From Nilaparvata lugens (lineage: Eukaryota; Arthropoda; Insecta; Hemiptera; Delphacidae), in assembly GCF_014356525.2 (NCBI RefSeq), contig NC_052509.1, positions 32,201,398 through 32,265,397 of the forward strand: 64,000 nucleotides of DNA, written 5' to 3'. The notes beneath the pieces were generated by a model. That model saw only the letters and a program-made list of their open reading frames with translations. It had not been told where the DNA came from and made no database searches. Both the position numbers and the translations under genes were made by a program. Every line of letters starts with the position of its first letter. Within the stretch, counting starts at the first letter, position 1. Positions 55,280 to 64,000 of the stretch are shown piece by piece.

Positions 55280-55375
55280 GTAATCACTTGTCAGCTGATT
55301 TATGATGAATAATTCAATAGTCTGATTTTTACTTTAATACAATCAAAACACAAATAACGAGAGATGGCCGCAGAT
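55280..55375 (-). repeat. Fragment of the 11.7/13.9 kb dispersed repeat
   Basis: GTCAGCTGATTTATGATGAAT and AGTCTGATTTTTACT are the inverse of AAATCAGACTATAGAA..CATAAATCAGCTGTC at 14198-14238. Confidence 0.5.
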
Positions 55376-55439
55376 AGGTTGTTTTGTGTGGCTCTGTAGA
55401 TGGACTGCCATAGTAACTCATGAAACAATCTCAAACTGG

Positions 55440-57654
55440 TCTACAAGTCCACTGGTCTCATCATCTCTCGATGAGTAGAGAGGGTAGTTGATGAGTTATT
55501 CACGTACCAACCTACAAAACTTCCCATACTCCAGCTCACGAACACAAATTGGCAGTCTACTAAAAATTTTTAGCATCCGTAAGGGGTAGCATTCGTGTGC
55601 TTTTGATAGTCTGGAGTAGGGCAGGTCAATGTTGCCTCGTCTCCTGGTATTGTGGTGGGGCAGCTGGCCCCTCTCTTGGTAGGCATGAACCTCAATCCTT
55701 AGGAGCCGTAGGGAGCTCTTACGACTGCACACTGTACACTGTCAGTATTTTCAGGCTTTTGAAGATTGGCCGGCAGTGCTCCAGGTAATGCGATGATGTG
55801 ATGACATGAAGAACTTTCTTCTGTAGAAGGAGAATCCTTTCACAGCTACCTGCATGGCCGCATAGTACTATTTCGTGGCTTATATGACTATGGAACAGCC
55901 CATGGTAGGCTGTAATTAAGTAGTTGGCAGGCACATGTTGCTTCAGCTTCTGCATCAAAAACGTCACCCTGGCCAGTCGATTGCACAGCATGCCAATATG
56001 TCCATCCCAAGATCCATCAGGTCCATCACAAAACCCGAGAGTATGACCTCTGCCTCACCATGAGCCTGACCACGCCTCAAGGAGCACAACAGGTTCTGTG
56101 TTTTCCCCTCATTTAGACACAGTTTGTTTGATTTAAACCACTGGCAAGCCTCCTCTACAAGAAGATTAGACTGGGCAACAGCAGTTTGTGGGTCCTCATC
56201 CTGGGCCAGCAGGGTGGTATCATTAGCAAACAATAAGGCTCTTCCATGCACACTGGAGTCGTTGATGAATACAATGAACAACAGAGGACCAAGAATCGAT
56301 CCTTGCAGCACCCCATAGATCACCTCCTTTGACCGTGATTCCGCACCATTCACCGATGTGACCTGCATTCTATTGGAGAGGTAATCCTACATGGTTTTCA
56401 GGGGAACTCCACGTATCCCATATCTCTTCATTTTACCCAATAGTATGTCATGCGAGACACAGTCGAATGCCTTAGTCAAATCACACAAAGCAACGGAGAC
56501 CGACTGCCTGCCCTCCATTGCCCCAAGAACCGACTCCACTAAATACCGCAAAGCTCCCGTGGTTGATCTCCCCTGACGGAATCCATACTGGTGAGGTTGA
56601 AGATGGGATTACTCTCAAAATACTGTGAAAGCTGAACATACATCACCGATTCCATGAGTTTGCCAAATACAGGAATTATCGAGACTGGCTTGAAATTCGA
56701 CAATTCATCAGGTTTACCTTTCTTGATGATTGGAATTGTCCTTGATGTCTCCAGCTCCTTGGGATAAATTCCAGAATCCAAGCAGTCATTGATCAAATCA
56801 CACAGTGGTACAGCTGAAACACCAACTATTGACTTCAACACCACTATTGAGATTCCATAGATGTCAGGACTTGTTGAGCTCTCGTATCCCTTGACTATTC
56901 TTATCAGGCCTACAGGGGAAATTCTCTCCCACTTCACAAAACTGCAAGTATTGACAGGAACATGATTCACTGCATCATCAGGTGAACCAGTAAGAGCCTC
57001 CACAATCCCAGCCACCGAGTGAATAAAGAAATTGCTGAAGTCATCAGGACTTGCACCTCCTGACAGTACGACCTTCCTGCTTTTGGAGCTGTTGATAACA
57101 TTCCAGGCTGCCTTGCATGGGTTTGGAGCATTCCTAATACGACCCTCATTCCAGATGCTCTTTGAGTTGACAATATCCTGTTGATATATCTTCTTCAGTC
57201 TGAGGTAAGCTGAATAGAACTTGTTTCTATCCTCTGCAGTTACAGCATTCTTGTACATATTGTTGGCAATAATAACAAGTGTTCTAATACTAGCCAAGTC
57301 TGCTGTATACCATGACTTATCAACATGACTGAAGGGTTGATTTCTTCTCCCAGTAAACCGTCTCACTCTTTTTGGAAAGAAGTCATCAAACATACTCATG
57401 AACCTCTGGAAAAAATTACTGAAAGAAATTCTCAGATCACAATTGATGCAGAGACTCCAGTTGACTCTCCCAAGCATTCCAACAAAAACAAGTAAGTTGT
57501 TTTCATCAATTCTCCTATGTGTGAACCTGTATTTACAGAACCATTCAGGATTGACACTTTCTGCTTTGGACAGGCCAACATCTATAAGCAGGGCCTGATG
57601 ATCTGCCACAACTGGTTCAATCACTTCAACAACATAGTCCCATGAATCCAACAT
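55440..57654 (-). pseudogene. LINE ORF2 (CR1/Jockey group), minus strand, degraded
   Basis: 57654-56539: end of endonuclease (VVADHQALLIDV), a long linker (PFSHVDKSWYTADLASIR), and RT start (SSTSPDIYGISIVVLKSI, NFKPVSIIPVFGKLME). Next come RT blocks in other frames: [21 protein letters not shown] sequence near 56480, GVLQGSILGPLLFIVFIND and LLFANDTTLL (56368-55964). Then the C-terminal part (YLITAYHGLFHSHISHEIVL, 55991-55719) and HHNTRRRGNIDLP..KLS-like tail (55732-55496). The catalytic ADD is AND, so the active site is mutated as well as frame-broken. It is truncated at the 5' end, where it meets BEL/Pao sequence in the same orientation. Confidence 0.85.
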
Positions 57655-57735
57655 AGTCCCATGATTCCATGAATCACTAACAACATAGTCCCATTAATCA
57701 CAAACCATGAATCCATGAATCCATGAACAGTTGCG
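57655..57735. repeat. Short duplications at the LINE-BEL junction
   Basis: CATGAATCCA and ACATAGTCCCAT words are repeated several times, which is typical of an error-prone joining or insertion scar. Confidence 0.6.
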
Positions 57736-58023
57736 ATTTCCATCCTCCTCTACAAGCTGGTGGACGGTGCGAAGCGCCAAATATGGAGAGCTTGAAACAC
57801 CAAAAACAACACAATTGAGCTGATAAATTTCGATCGGATCCTCCGGCGAAAATCTCCACAATACACGCCGATAACGACGGCAGGAATCCTCCACTAATAT
57901 CTGTCGATACATTTGTTTAATGTCGGCAGTTAGTACGATTGGGAACAAACGAAAATTAACTAACAAAACAAAAATGTCAGTCTGCAATTTGGGACCAGCA
58001 TGAAGAACCTGGTTCAATGACAA
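57694..58023 (-). pseudogene. BEL/Pao reverse transcriptase, N-terminal part
   Basis: Encodes VLTADIKQMYRQILVEDSCR, LWRFSPEDPIEIYQLN and VVFGVSSSPYLALRTVHQL, which are diagnostic BEL/Pao RT blocks including the first catalytic Asp region (ADIKQMY). The YVDD block and everything beyond are absent, replaced by the junction repeats and the LINE. Upstream (58024-58221) similarity continues in another frame (RGGYYIPHHAI). Confidence 0.88.
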
Positions 58024-58221
58024 ACCCGATGATGTTCTGGAACCAGCATCAAATACAATTCAGATGGGCGTGGTAGTGCTGCTTGCTTTCACGATGGCGT
58101 GATGCGGTATGTAGTAACCACCTCGGTCTGTCTGATCTGCTACAAACGACATGTGACCCTGACGTAGGTAATCGATCAATATTTCATGATATGAAATACG
58201 AGTATTGCTGTCAAGCTCTAG

Positions 58222-59394
58222 TCATCTCTCCAAAGTCAGCAGTCTGCGTTCGGCGACAGCATACGAATCTCCCAAGCTGCTGGGCGGCTCTGCAAATGAC
58301 AAGGCAACAACAAAACGACCAGAATTCACACGATGTACAGACTTCCGAAAATTTACCTCACACTCCAACTCTTCCGGTTTCAGTTGACAGCTTGGTGCAG
58401 GGCACGATTCCAACTCCCAAAAACGTTCCACAAAACTATCCAACGATGGACTACTAACGAATGGACTACAGATGGCTGTAAAACAATTCGACACATTCAT
58501 TGTTGAAGTGAGAATTGGCGCTCTCCCCATCAGAATGTGACCAAAGACACTATTAACAGTCATCAATTTGTGCGATTCACCTGTACTAGGACTCCCACGT
58601 AGCAAGTGAGGAACTAACTCCGCACCAATGATGCCATCTATTCTACTAGGAAGGTAGAATTTGTCGTCAGCCAGTGTGAGATTTTCAAGATTGGATCTGT
58701 CGATTTCACAAGAAGGCAACTTGTCGATGATTTTATCTACCACTGTGGCATGCATCAAAAACTTGACGGTAGGATCCAACTTCGACTGAATCGACACACA
58801 AGTACGACCTCGAACTTCACTAGTACCACCACCGAATCCACAAACAACGGTTTTCATAGGCTGGAATGGTAGTCTCAAACGCCGACACAATTTGGCTGTA
58901 ACAAAATGACACTGACTCCCGGTGTCAACCAAGAAACGAACATCACAAAGCTGATCATTACAATCTCGAACATGTGCAGTGACGGTCGACAACACAATGG
59001 TCGAATTTTCTACATTGTTGGATGTAGAACAACAACTAATAGGTGATGTGCCACCTGCCTTGGAGTTCGACGAGGACGCAACACCTTCATTGGAACTTGA
59101 TCTGGAAAAGTGCAATAAAGAATGATGAGATTCTCGACATTGAGCACACTGAGTTTTACTACGACAATCTCTACTCAAATGATCCACATCAAGACAACGA
59201 AAACAACAAAACTTTCCTTTAATCAAACAATAACGATCCCAAGGAGTCATTTTCAAGAAACTTGCACAATCTACTAACCGATGACCCGGTTTTGAGCACT
59301 TCAGACAATTGGGATTTTTACTAGATGCATCGTTAGATGAATCATTAGATTGAACCACAAACACCTTCGATTTATTATCCTTTTTGTGCTCCAT
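58222..59394 (-). pseudogene. BEL/Pao gag zinc knuckles and aspartic protease
   Basis: 390 residues. CCHC knuckles (CLKCSKPGHRLVDC near 30-43; CFRCLDVDHLSRDC near 64-77; CAQCRESHHSLLH). A Ser-rich linker, then a DUF1758-type retropepsin with VRFLVDTGSQCHFV (DTGS at 157-160), VCGFGGGTSEV, the flap region, IDGIIGAELVPHLL and FGHILMGRAP. The end (SFVERFWELES) leads towards RT in the BEL/Pao polyprotein. The frame is lost at about 58222. Confidence 0.9.
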
Positions 59395-59486
59395 ATTAAA
59401 CGATTCAGTCTGCAGACGTAGAGTTTTGTACTCTCAGCAAGCAGTATTTTTCTATCCAAATTCACAAATTGGTCCTGGTTTAGCAT
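59301..59486 (-). pseudogene. BEL/Pao gag fragment before the zinc knuckles
   Basis: 61 residues in another frame (FVNLDRKILLAESTKLYVCR), bridging gag and the knuckle ORF and overlapping the latter. It is preceded by about 250 bp of AT-rich, stop-filled sequence, so an insertion or decay separates it from 59767. Confidence 0.45.
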
Positions 59487-59766
59487 GCTCGAATTCTTGT
59501 CTGATGTTATTGTTATTTGTTTGAAAAATTAGACTTTTATGTACTTTATAAAATATTAACTTATTACTCTAATATTGTTGAGCTGTATTATTTTTTCTCA
59601 TAATTTGTAAATATTGTGAATTGGATTGAAAAAATTTGAATTTGAATTTGAGTTTGAATCATCTAAAATATAACTCATGACTATAAACATTTAAATATAC
59701 TTCCAAAATTTATTTTTTTATTTAAAATTTTTAGGTTTAGGCTACATGAAAAATTAGAAAAAAATC

Positions 59767-60420
59767 TCATAAAAACTGGGTAGGCGGCCGCCACTGCAAT
59801 GGTGGCAAATGACGACAAATATTTGCTGCTTGTCCAGTAAGTCTACTTACAAGATATTGGACCTTCTGCTGATCGTTCAAATTCTTGTTGTCATGTACCA
59901 ATGCCTTAAATAGTTCATAAAACACCGACCATTGAGTCTGGTTCCCATCAAATTTCGGAAGGTCGATTTTAGGCAGTACCGACTCGGACACGACCGGCTG
60001 TGCACTAGCTGCTGTAGCTGCCGAAGATTGAGCAATAGCATCAGTCGCCTCTTTCTGTTTGAGAGTGTTAGCTGCTACTTCAATATACTGAAACAGATCT
60101 AGGCGTGAGTCGTTGAATGCTACAACCTGATCTTTATTCAACTCAAGTTCCAACTCATTAACCACTAATTCTGTCTTTTCATAATCCGAAATGGTCTGAG
60201 ACACCCAAGGATACAAGATTGAAAATTGCTCAGCAACTTTTGGATCAGAGACATTTTTAGACAGTTCATAAATTCTTTGCAATCTGGCATACAATTGTTC
60301 CAGTTTAGCGCGATGCACCCTGATTTGTTTCTGTATTTTTTCCTCCATCTTGAACTCATACACAAAACAGTTCAGCCCCGACAATACAAACAACAGACAA
60401 TAAAACAAGAATGAGTTCAA
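59767..60420 (-). pseudogene. BEL/Pao gag (DUF1759-type)
   Basis: The likely start is MEEKIQKQIRVHRAKL at 60348, because the first 24 residues are an accidental hydrophobic extension. An N-terminal coiled coil (AKLEQLYARLQRIYELSK) is followed by the DUF1759 core: LPKIDLPKFDGNQTQWSVFY, FKALVHDNKNLNDQQKVQYL and SRLTGQAAN. The ORF stops at 59767 before the rest of the capsid. Confidence 0.9.
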
Positions 60421-62092
60421 AACTGGATGAAAGGAAGAATCACGACTAGTAAGTTATCAAAGTTAAACTTTGATTATCAATTCACAAGATAAGTTACTGC
60501 TGAAGACAAAACTATATGATTAGATAATGTTCTTCCAACAACTCACAAACAAACGATAACTTGTTGAATTGAACAAACAAAATCATGCTGGTGATTAACC
60601 TTCACTAACATGTATAAAAAAATGGACAATACAAATTCCAACAAACAAACAAATTCCTGAGAAAAAGAGCACAATGCACCTAGTTTCAGGAAATTACAAT
60701 TTTAACTGAAATGAATTTAATTTCAGACAAATACAAATTGACAAGAAACCTTGCTCTAGAACAAGGCTACAACAAACTTAAGTTGAGCATAGATCAGACC
60801 ATTCCCAACATGCCAACATTGGACAAATACGAAACTGCTTAAATCCAATGTGTGTGAATTGATCAATAAATTACAAATTTAAATTCATCCCGGCCTGGCA
60901 GGATCAAGAAATGTTCTGAACAAAGCTCAGGCTAGAGTTACCAGAGGACTGTAATTTACTATTCAAATAATCAAATACAAACAAGGGGCAAAATTTAATC
61001 TTCAATTTGAGCCAGGTTATTTGTACAGTTAAACTCTGCATTAATGAACAATAAAAAAGAGCAAAAACTCACCAGATTTAATCCAATCTTGACTACTTGC
61101 CCTTTGAAGCCTTTATTAGGTGTTTTGGTCAGGTTCAGGGTGGGATGAAATCGGGGAAAAGACAGGTTCTCGCTTCCGGGCTGCCTTTTTGCGTTCAACT
61201 TGCAGGCTATACACTGTGTTTCGAACAAAGCTCAAACTGGATTCTTTATAAATTCAAATCCGATTCAAATTAATTCAATTCAATACTATTTACGCTGTTA
61301 TATTCATAATTCACACTCACAACACTCAAACAATTATTTACAAGAAATTTCTGATCGAAATTACATGACAAACACACAATTTTGGTCTTGCAACAAGACG
61401 GGCTGACGAAACAAGATAGACTGGGGCTTTAACATTGACAAGGCCAAAACAGCAGGACGATCTGCGCTGGCGCAAACAAGCCTGCTATTGGCAGAACTGC
61501 AGTCTGGCATTTTGGCGCTACAGTTTGAATTCTCTGGCCAGACCAATAGTTTATATATCACCTATTCCATGTTCCCTCTATTGTATTTTATTATGAACTT
61601 CAATTTTTCATGGTATACTCTTATGATAAGTTTCACTCATCATGGATGCAAATAACAACTGTAGTTTGCTAATGTGATAATACTTTAGTTGATGTTGATG
61701 GCTCAATATGTACAATATTATTTTCTCCAATATTTGTAATTGATTAATGCTGATGCGGAACAGAAAATAATTATTTTTTGCCACACTGCACAGAAAGCAG
61801 CTGTTTTCCAGTTCCAATGTAGATCTGAAAGACCTTGTTTGCAGACGACTCTCATCTGATGTAAGAAACAGGTTTCTTTTCCTGTCTAGGCCAGAAAGTG
61901 TCCTCTTTCCAGCTGCTTGGGAGTCTGTAGTTAATAACTCATCTGCTAGATTGGGCAAGTGTCCACTTTCTTCATCAGCTGAAGTCAGATTGATTTCAGT
62001 TTGAATTTCGAATCAAACTAATTCAGCATTCGCTTCGTAACCATTTTTATTCAATTATTTATTGTTGATTAGCACATTCAGAATCTTCGAAA
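60421..62092. other. No gene seen; expected leader/LTR region of the BEL element
   Basis: AT-rich, then a less AT-rich patch at 61410-61550 that contains TGGCGCAAAC/TTGGCAGAAC-like words. No pair of LTRs can be drawn because the 3' side of the element is lost. Confidence 0.4.
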
Positions 62093-62215
62093 ATGCTTGA
62101 AAATGATGACACCTGTGATATTCCAAGTGAAATTTTAAAAGAATCTAAAATCCTGACAGCAAATCTTATACCACTAAAATCAAGAGATAGGTACAATAAC
62201 GAGTATTCTTTATTT
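62093..62215 (+). pseudogene. Possible tyrosine-recombinase-like (Crypton/ZMYM type) N-terminal fragment
   Basis: MLENDDTCDIPSEILKESK, then NLIPLKSRDRYNNEYSLF, resembles the N-terminal core-binding helix (LLP.KS..RY...Y..F) of eukaryotic Crypton-derived proteins. After SLF the frame runs into an unrelated dispersed repeat. It could be a first exon or a 3'-truncated copy. Short, so uncertain. Confidence 0.35.
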
Positions 62216-62234
62216 ATTTTGTCAGTAATACCTG

Positions 62235-62400
62235 TAGTGTGGCGAAAAATATCGTTTGCACCATGGGCAAAAATGTTTTTCCGGCTCTCAATCTTTTCTA
62301 GTCCTCGGCCTACGGCCTCGGACTTGGAAACCGATTTCGAGCCAGAAAAATCTCATTTTCTGCTCTAGGTGCAAAATATACTATATTTCTCAAGTTTCAT
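62235..62400 (+). repeat. Dispersed repeat with CTCGGCCTACGGCCTCGG palindrome
   Basis: GTTTGCACCATGGGCAAAAATG mirrors AGGTGCAAAATATAC weakly at the other end, and the centre contains CGGCCTACGGCCTCGG. I recall similar sequence as an insect repeat, but there is only one copy in this window. Confidence 0.35.
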
Positions 62401-63184
62401 TAAATTTTATAATGTCAATTTTTGTAAATGTTACCATAGGCAACCGCCTGGTAAAAATTGTCAATAGATATCCTATCTTATCTTATCTATATTCTTATTC
62501 CTCTTGTTGTAACAAAGAGATTGAGACCATTTGCAAGTCTCTATCTTGAAGTAGTCATGAAAAAAATTGATGTTATAGTTCTAGCTTTTTACCTCATGCA
62601 TATGGAAAAATTCACCAGAAATCATGCAGGGTTTTATTTGGAGGGCACTGGAGAACTCATTTTTTGACATAAGCGCATAAAGATATATCATTCCAAAGTT
62701 GAAAAAATGCTCTTAATTTCATAGATGTAGAATTTCATAAGGGGAAAAGTGGGGGGCTTGAGACATTTTTCATTATTCATGTATAATTATTGCAATTCTA
62801 CATTGCAAAATTCCACTATTTATCTATTGCATTCTATAATAATATTATATTATCTTCATCGCATGTGTATAATTGTTCATTAAAATAAGAATATTATAAT
62901 TATAGTAAAGGAAAATATACAGTATAAATAGTCATATATATAATATATATATTACATTATATTAAAAAACTTGTTCTGATCATCCCTGAGCAGCAGAAAT
63001 AGAGTATAAAATGCACCATGGAACAGTCTTTTTTCTACTATTGGATGAACCCAGATGTTTCTGTTTCTGGTGTGCTTCTTCTTTCTCCTGTGGTGGAGCA
63101 GAGATATCGCAGCCAATTTCTTCCGTCTTGACAGTGTCATTTCTGAACAGCGACTGTCCTACAGGAAATAAAAATATTCATCCC
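62401..63184. other. No gene seen
   Basis: AT-rich. Nothing recognised. Confidence 0.5.
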
Positions 63185-63211
63185 CAACAATAATAATAAT
63201 AATAATAATAG
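63185..63211. repeat. (AAT)n microsatellite
   Basis: Seven or more AAT units. Confidence 0.9.
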
Positions 63212-63218
63212 GAAATAA

Positions 63219-63440
63219 TTGCGAAAACGCCGGACGGCAGCTTCGCCGTCTGTCATGTGTTCTGAATGCTAATTGCCGCCGGGTCCGGCGAAAACGCCGG
63301 ATGGCGATGTCGCCGGATCGTGTGTCCCTGCACTAACCTTCCACGCATGCACAGTAAATTTTCTTTACGCCCACAAATCATTTGCGCATGCGCAGAAGAG
63401 TTTCTTTACGCTCGCCAATCAGCTGATGGTAAGCAGCTCG
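63219..63440. repeat. GC-rich repeat with GGCGAAAACGCCGG motifs
   Basis: GCGAAAACGCCGGACGGC and GGCGAAAACGCCGGATGGCG occur about 65 bp apart, each a small palindrome. TTTCTTTACGC.C also occurs twice (63360, 63411), with GCATGCGCA between. Its composition differs strongly from its surroundings. Confidence 0.6.
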
Positions 63441-63554
63441 CCAAAAGGTCATATCTTACAGATCTTGACCTAAAAAGTTGGTAATTGTAACTCCGCCAAT
63501 ATGAGTAATTTAACAGGTTTGGGCGGTTGTATAAAAAATGTTGTATGTAATTTG

Positions 63555-63914
63555 TGGGGATGTTTCACAGAGACAAGTTCTCACAGAGACAAGTAGTGTT
63601 TTTGAACGATATTAGTGTCACAGAGACAAGTTTCACAGGAGCAAGTATTTATATAAATGGCAGTCTCACAGGAACAAGTTCCCACAGAGACAAGCAATTT
63701 CATAGAGACAAGGTCTCCGTCCAAAGTAGTAGCGCTATAAATGGCAGTCTCACAGAAGCAAGTTCTCACTGAAACAAGGTGTTTCACAGAAGCAAGGTCA
63801 GTGTCATAGAGACAAGGTAGCGAATGTAGGAAGAAGTTAGGCGTGTTGCCTACATCTGAACTTGAAGGCACTCCATTATTTGTTCTAGTAAATTGAATGT
63901 CTGCTGTTTTTTAA
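63555..63914 (+). repeat. CACAGAGACAAG minisatellite element, copy 3
   Basis: Reverse complement of 22237-22590 nearly base for base, from GGGGATGTTTCACAG to GTCTGCTGTTTTTTAAT. The array is followed by GTAGGCAACACG-type unique sequence as in the other copies. Confidence 0.87.
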
Positions 63915-64000
63915 TCATGCAGGTATATGATTATGATTGAAGGTTTATCATATAAGATAGGGATGGGTTGGTAACCTATTAGAATCAGATAGAAGATAGA
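63915..64000 (+). repeat. Dispersed repeat (CCTATTAGAAT family), copy 3, cut by window end
   Basis: Matches the reverse complement of 20949-21038 (CATGCAGGTATATGATTATG through GAAGATA). The minisatellite element appears to have inserted at or within this family's terminal T-run. Confidence 0.75.

Larger units (their letters stand above)
57694..60420 (-). mobile_element. BEL/Pao LTR retrotransposon remnant
   Basis: Minus-strand gag (59767-60420), zinc knuckles and protease (58222-59394) and the start of RT (57694-58023) lie in order, with frame breaks between them and no RNase H, integrase or recognised LTRs. The region 60421-61560 would hold the leader and 5' LTR, but I could not identify LTR ends. 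Confidence 0.88.

Overview
This is eukaryotic, almost certainly insect, nuclear DNA. It is AT-rich and intergenic, full of microsatellites, foldback repeats and decayed transposable elements of animal type: Ty3/gypsy with env, BEL/Pao, CR1- and R1/LOA-like LINEs, and mariner/Tc elements. There are no operons or bacterial signals. Several repeats look to me like families of delphacid planthoppers (Hemiptera), for example the (CA)n element ending in an ACTTTCCTT hairpin and the ACCGAGCGAAGTGAGGTCTAAG repeat. That is recall and was not searched. I see no complete host gene. The best host-gene candidate is a FLYWCH-like zinc-finger ORF at 17735-18076 on the minus strand.

Layout: 0.8-8.3 kb holds a minus-strand gag-like region in two overlapping frames, lying between two long direct repeats, with a tRNA-Lys-type primer-binding-site-like sequence upstream. 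I found no pol. 8.3-10.1 kb holds a tRNA-like module and shredded gypsy LTR/RNase H fragments. 10.5-23 kb holds dispersed repeats: a minisatellite-bearing element with CACAGAGACAAG units (three copies in the window), a family ending in CTAG, a 0.96 kb foldback, MITEs, the FLYWCH ORF and a (CA)n element. 23-28 kb holds an internally deleted Tc/mariner element and LINE 3' ends. 28.4-34.2 kb is a nested inverted-repeat complex containing two almost identical 1.26 kb units that carry an interrupted piece of a GCDTTS-type protein gene. 35-37.2 kb holds diverged relatives.

37231-43896 is an errantivirus-like endogenous retroelement on the minus strand: two 185 bp LTRs, a tRNA-Lys PBS, a PPT, and gag, pol and env all broken by frameshifts. 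44.0-46.0 kb holds a LINE ORF1 with zinc knuckles that stops abruptly. 46.0-50.6 kb is the most unusual stretch: a PC4-like ORF, a minus-strand multi-membrane-span ORF, and a clear RNA-virus superfamily 1 helicase. The helicase abuts a 5'-truncated CR1-like LINE (50.63-53.57 kb) in the same orientation, which is the arrangement expected from template switching during LINE reverse transcription.

53640-54960 is a mariner with intact TIRs and a broken transposase. 55.4-57.65 kb is a minus-strand LINE abutting a BEL/Pao gag-protease-RT remnant (57.69-60.42 kb). 62.1 kb holds a possible tyrosine-recombinase-like N-terminal fragment, and the window ends in the third minisatellite element. No element here looks autonomous. 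The window reads as a TE graveyard with one captured viral gene.
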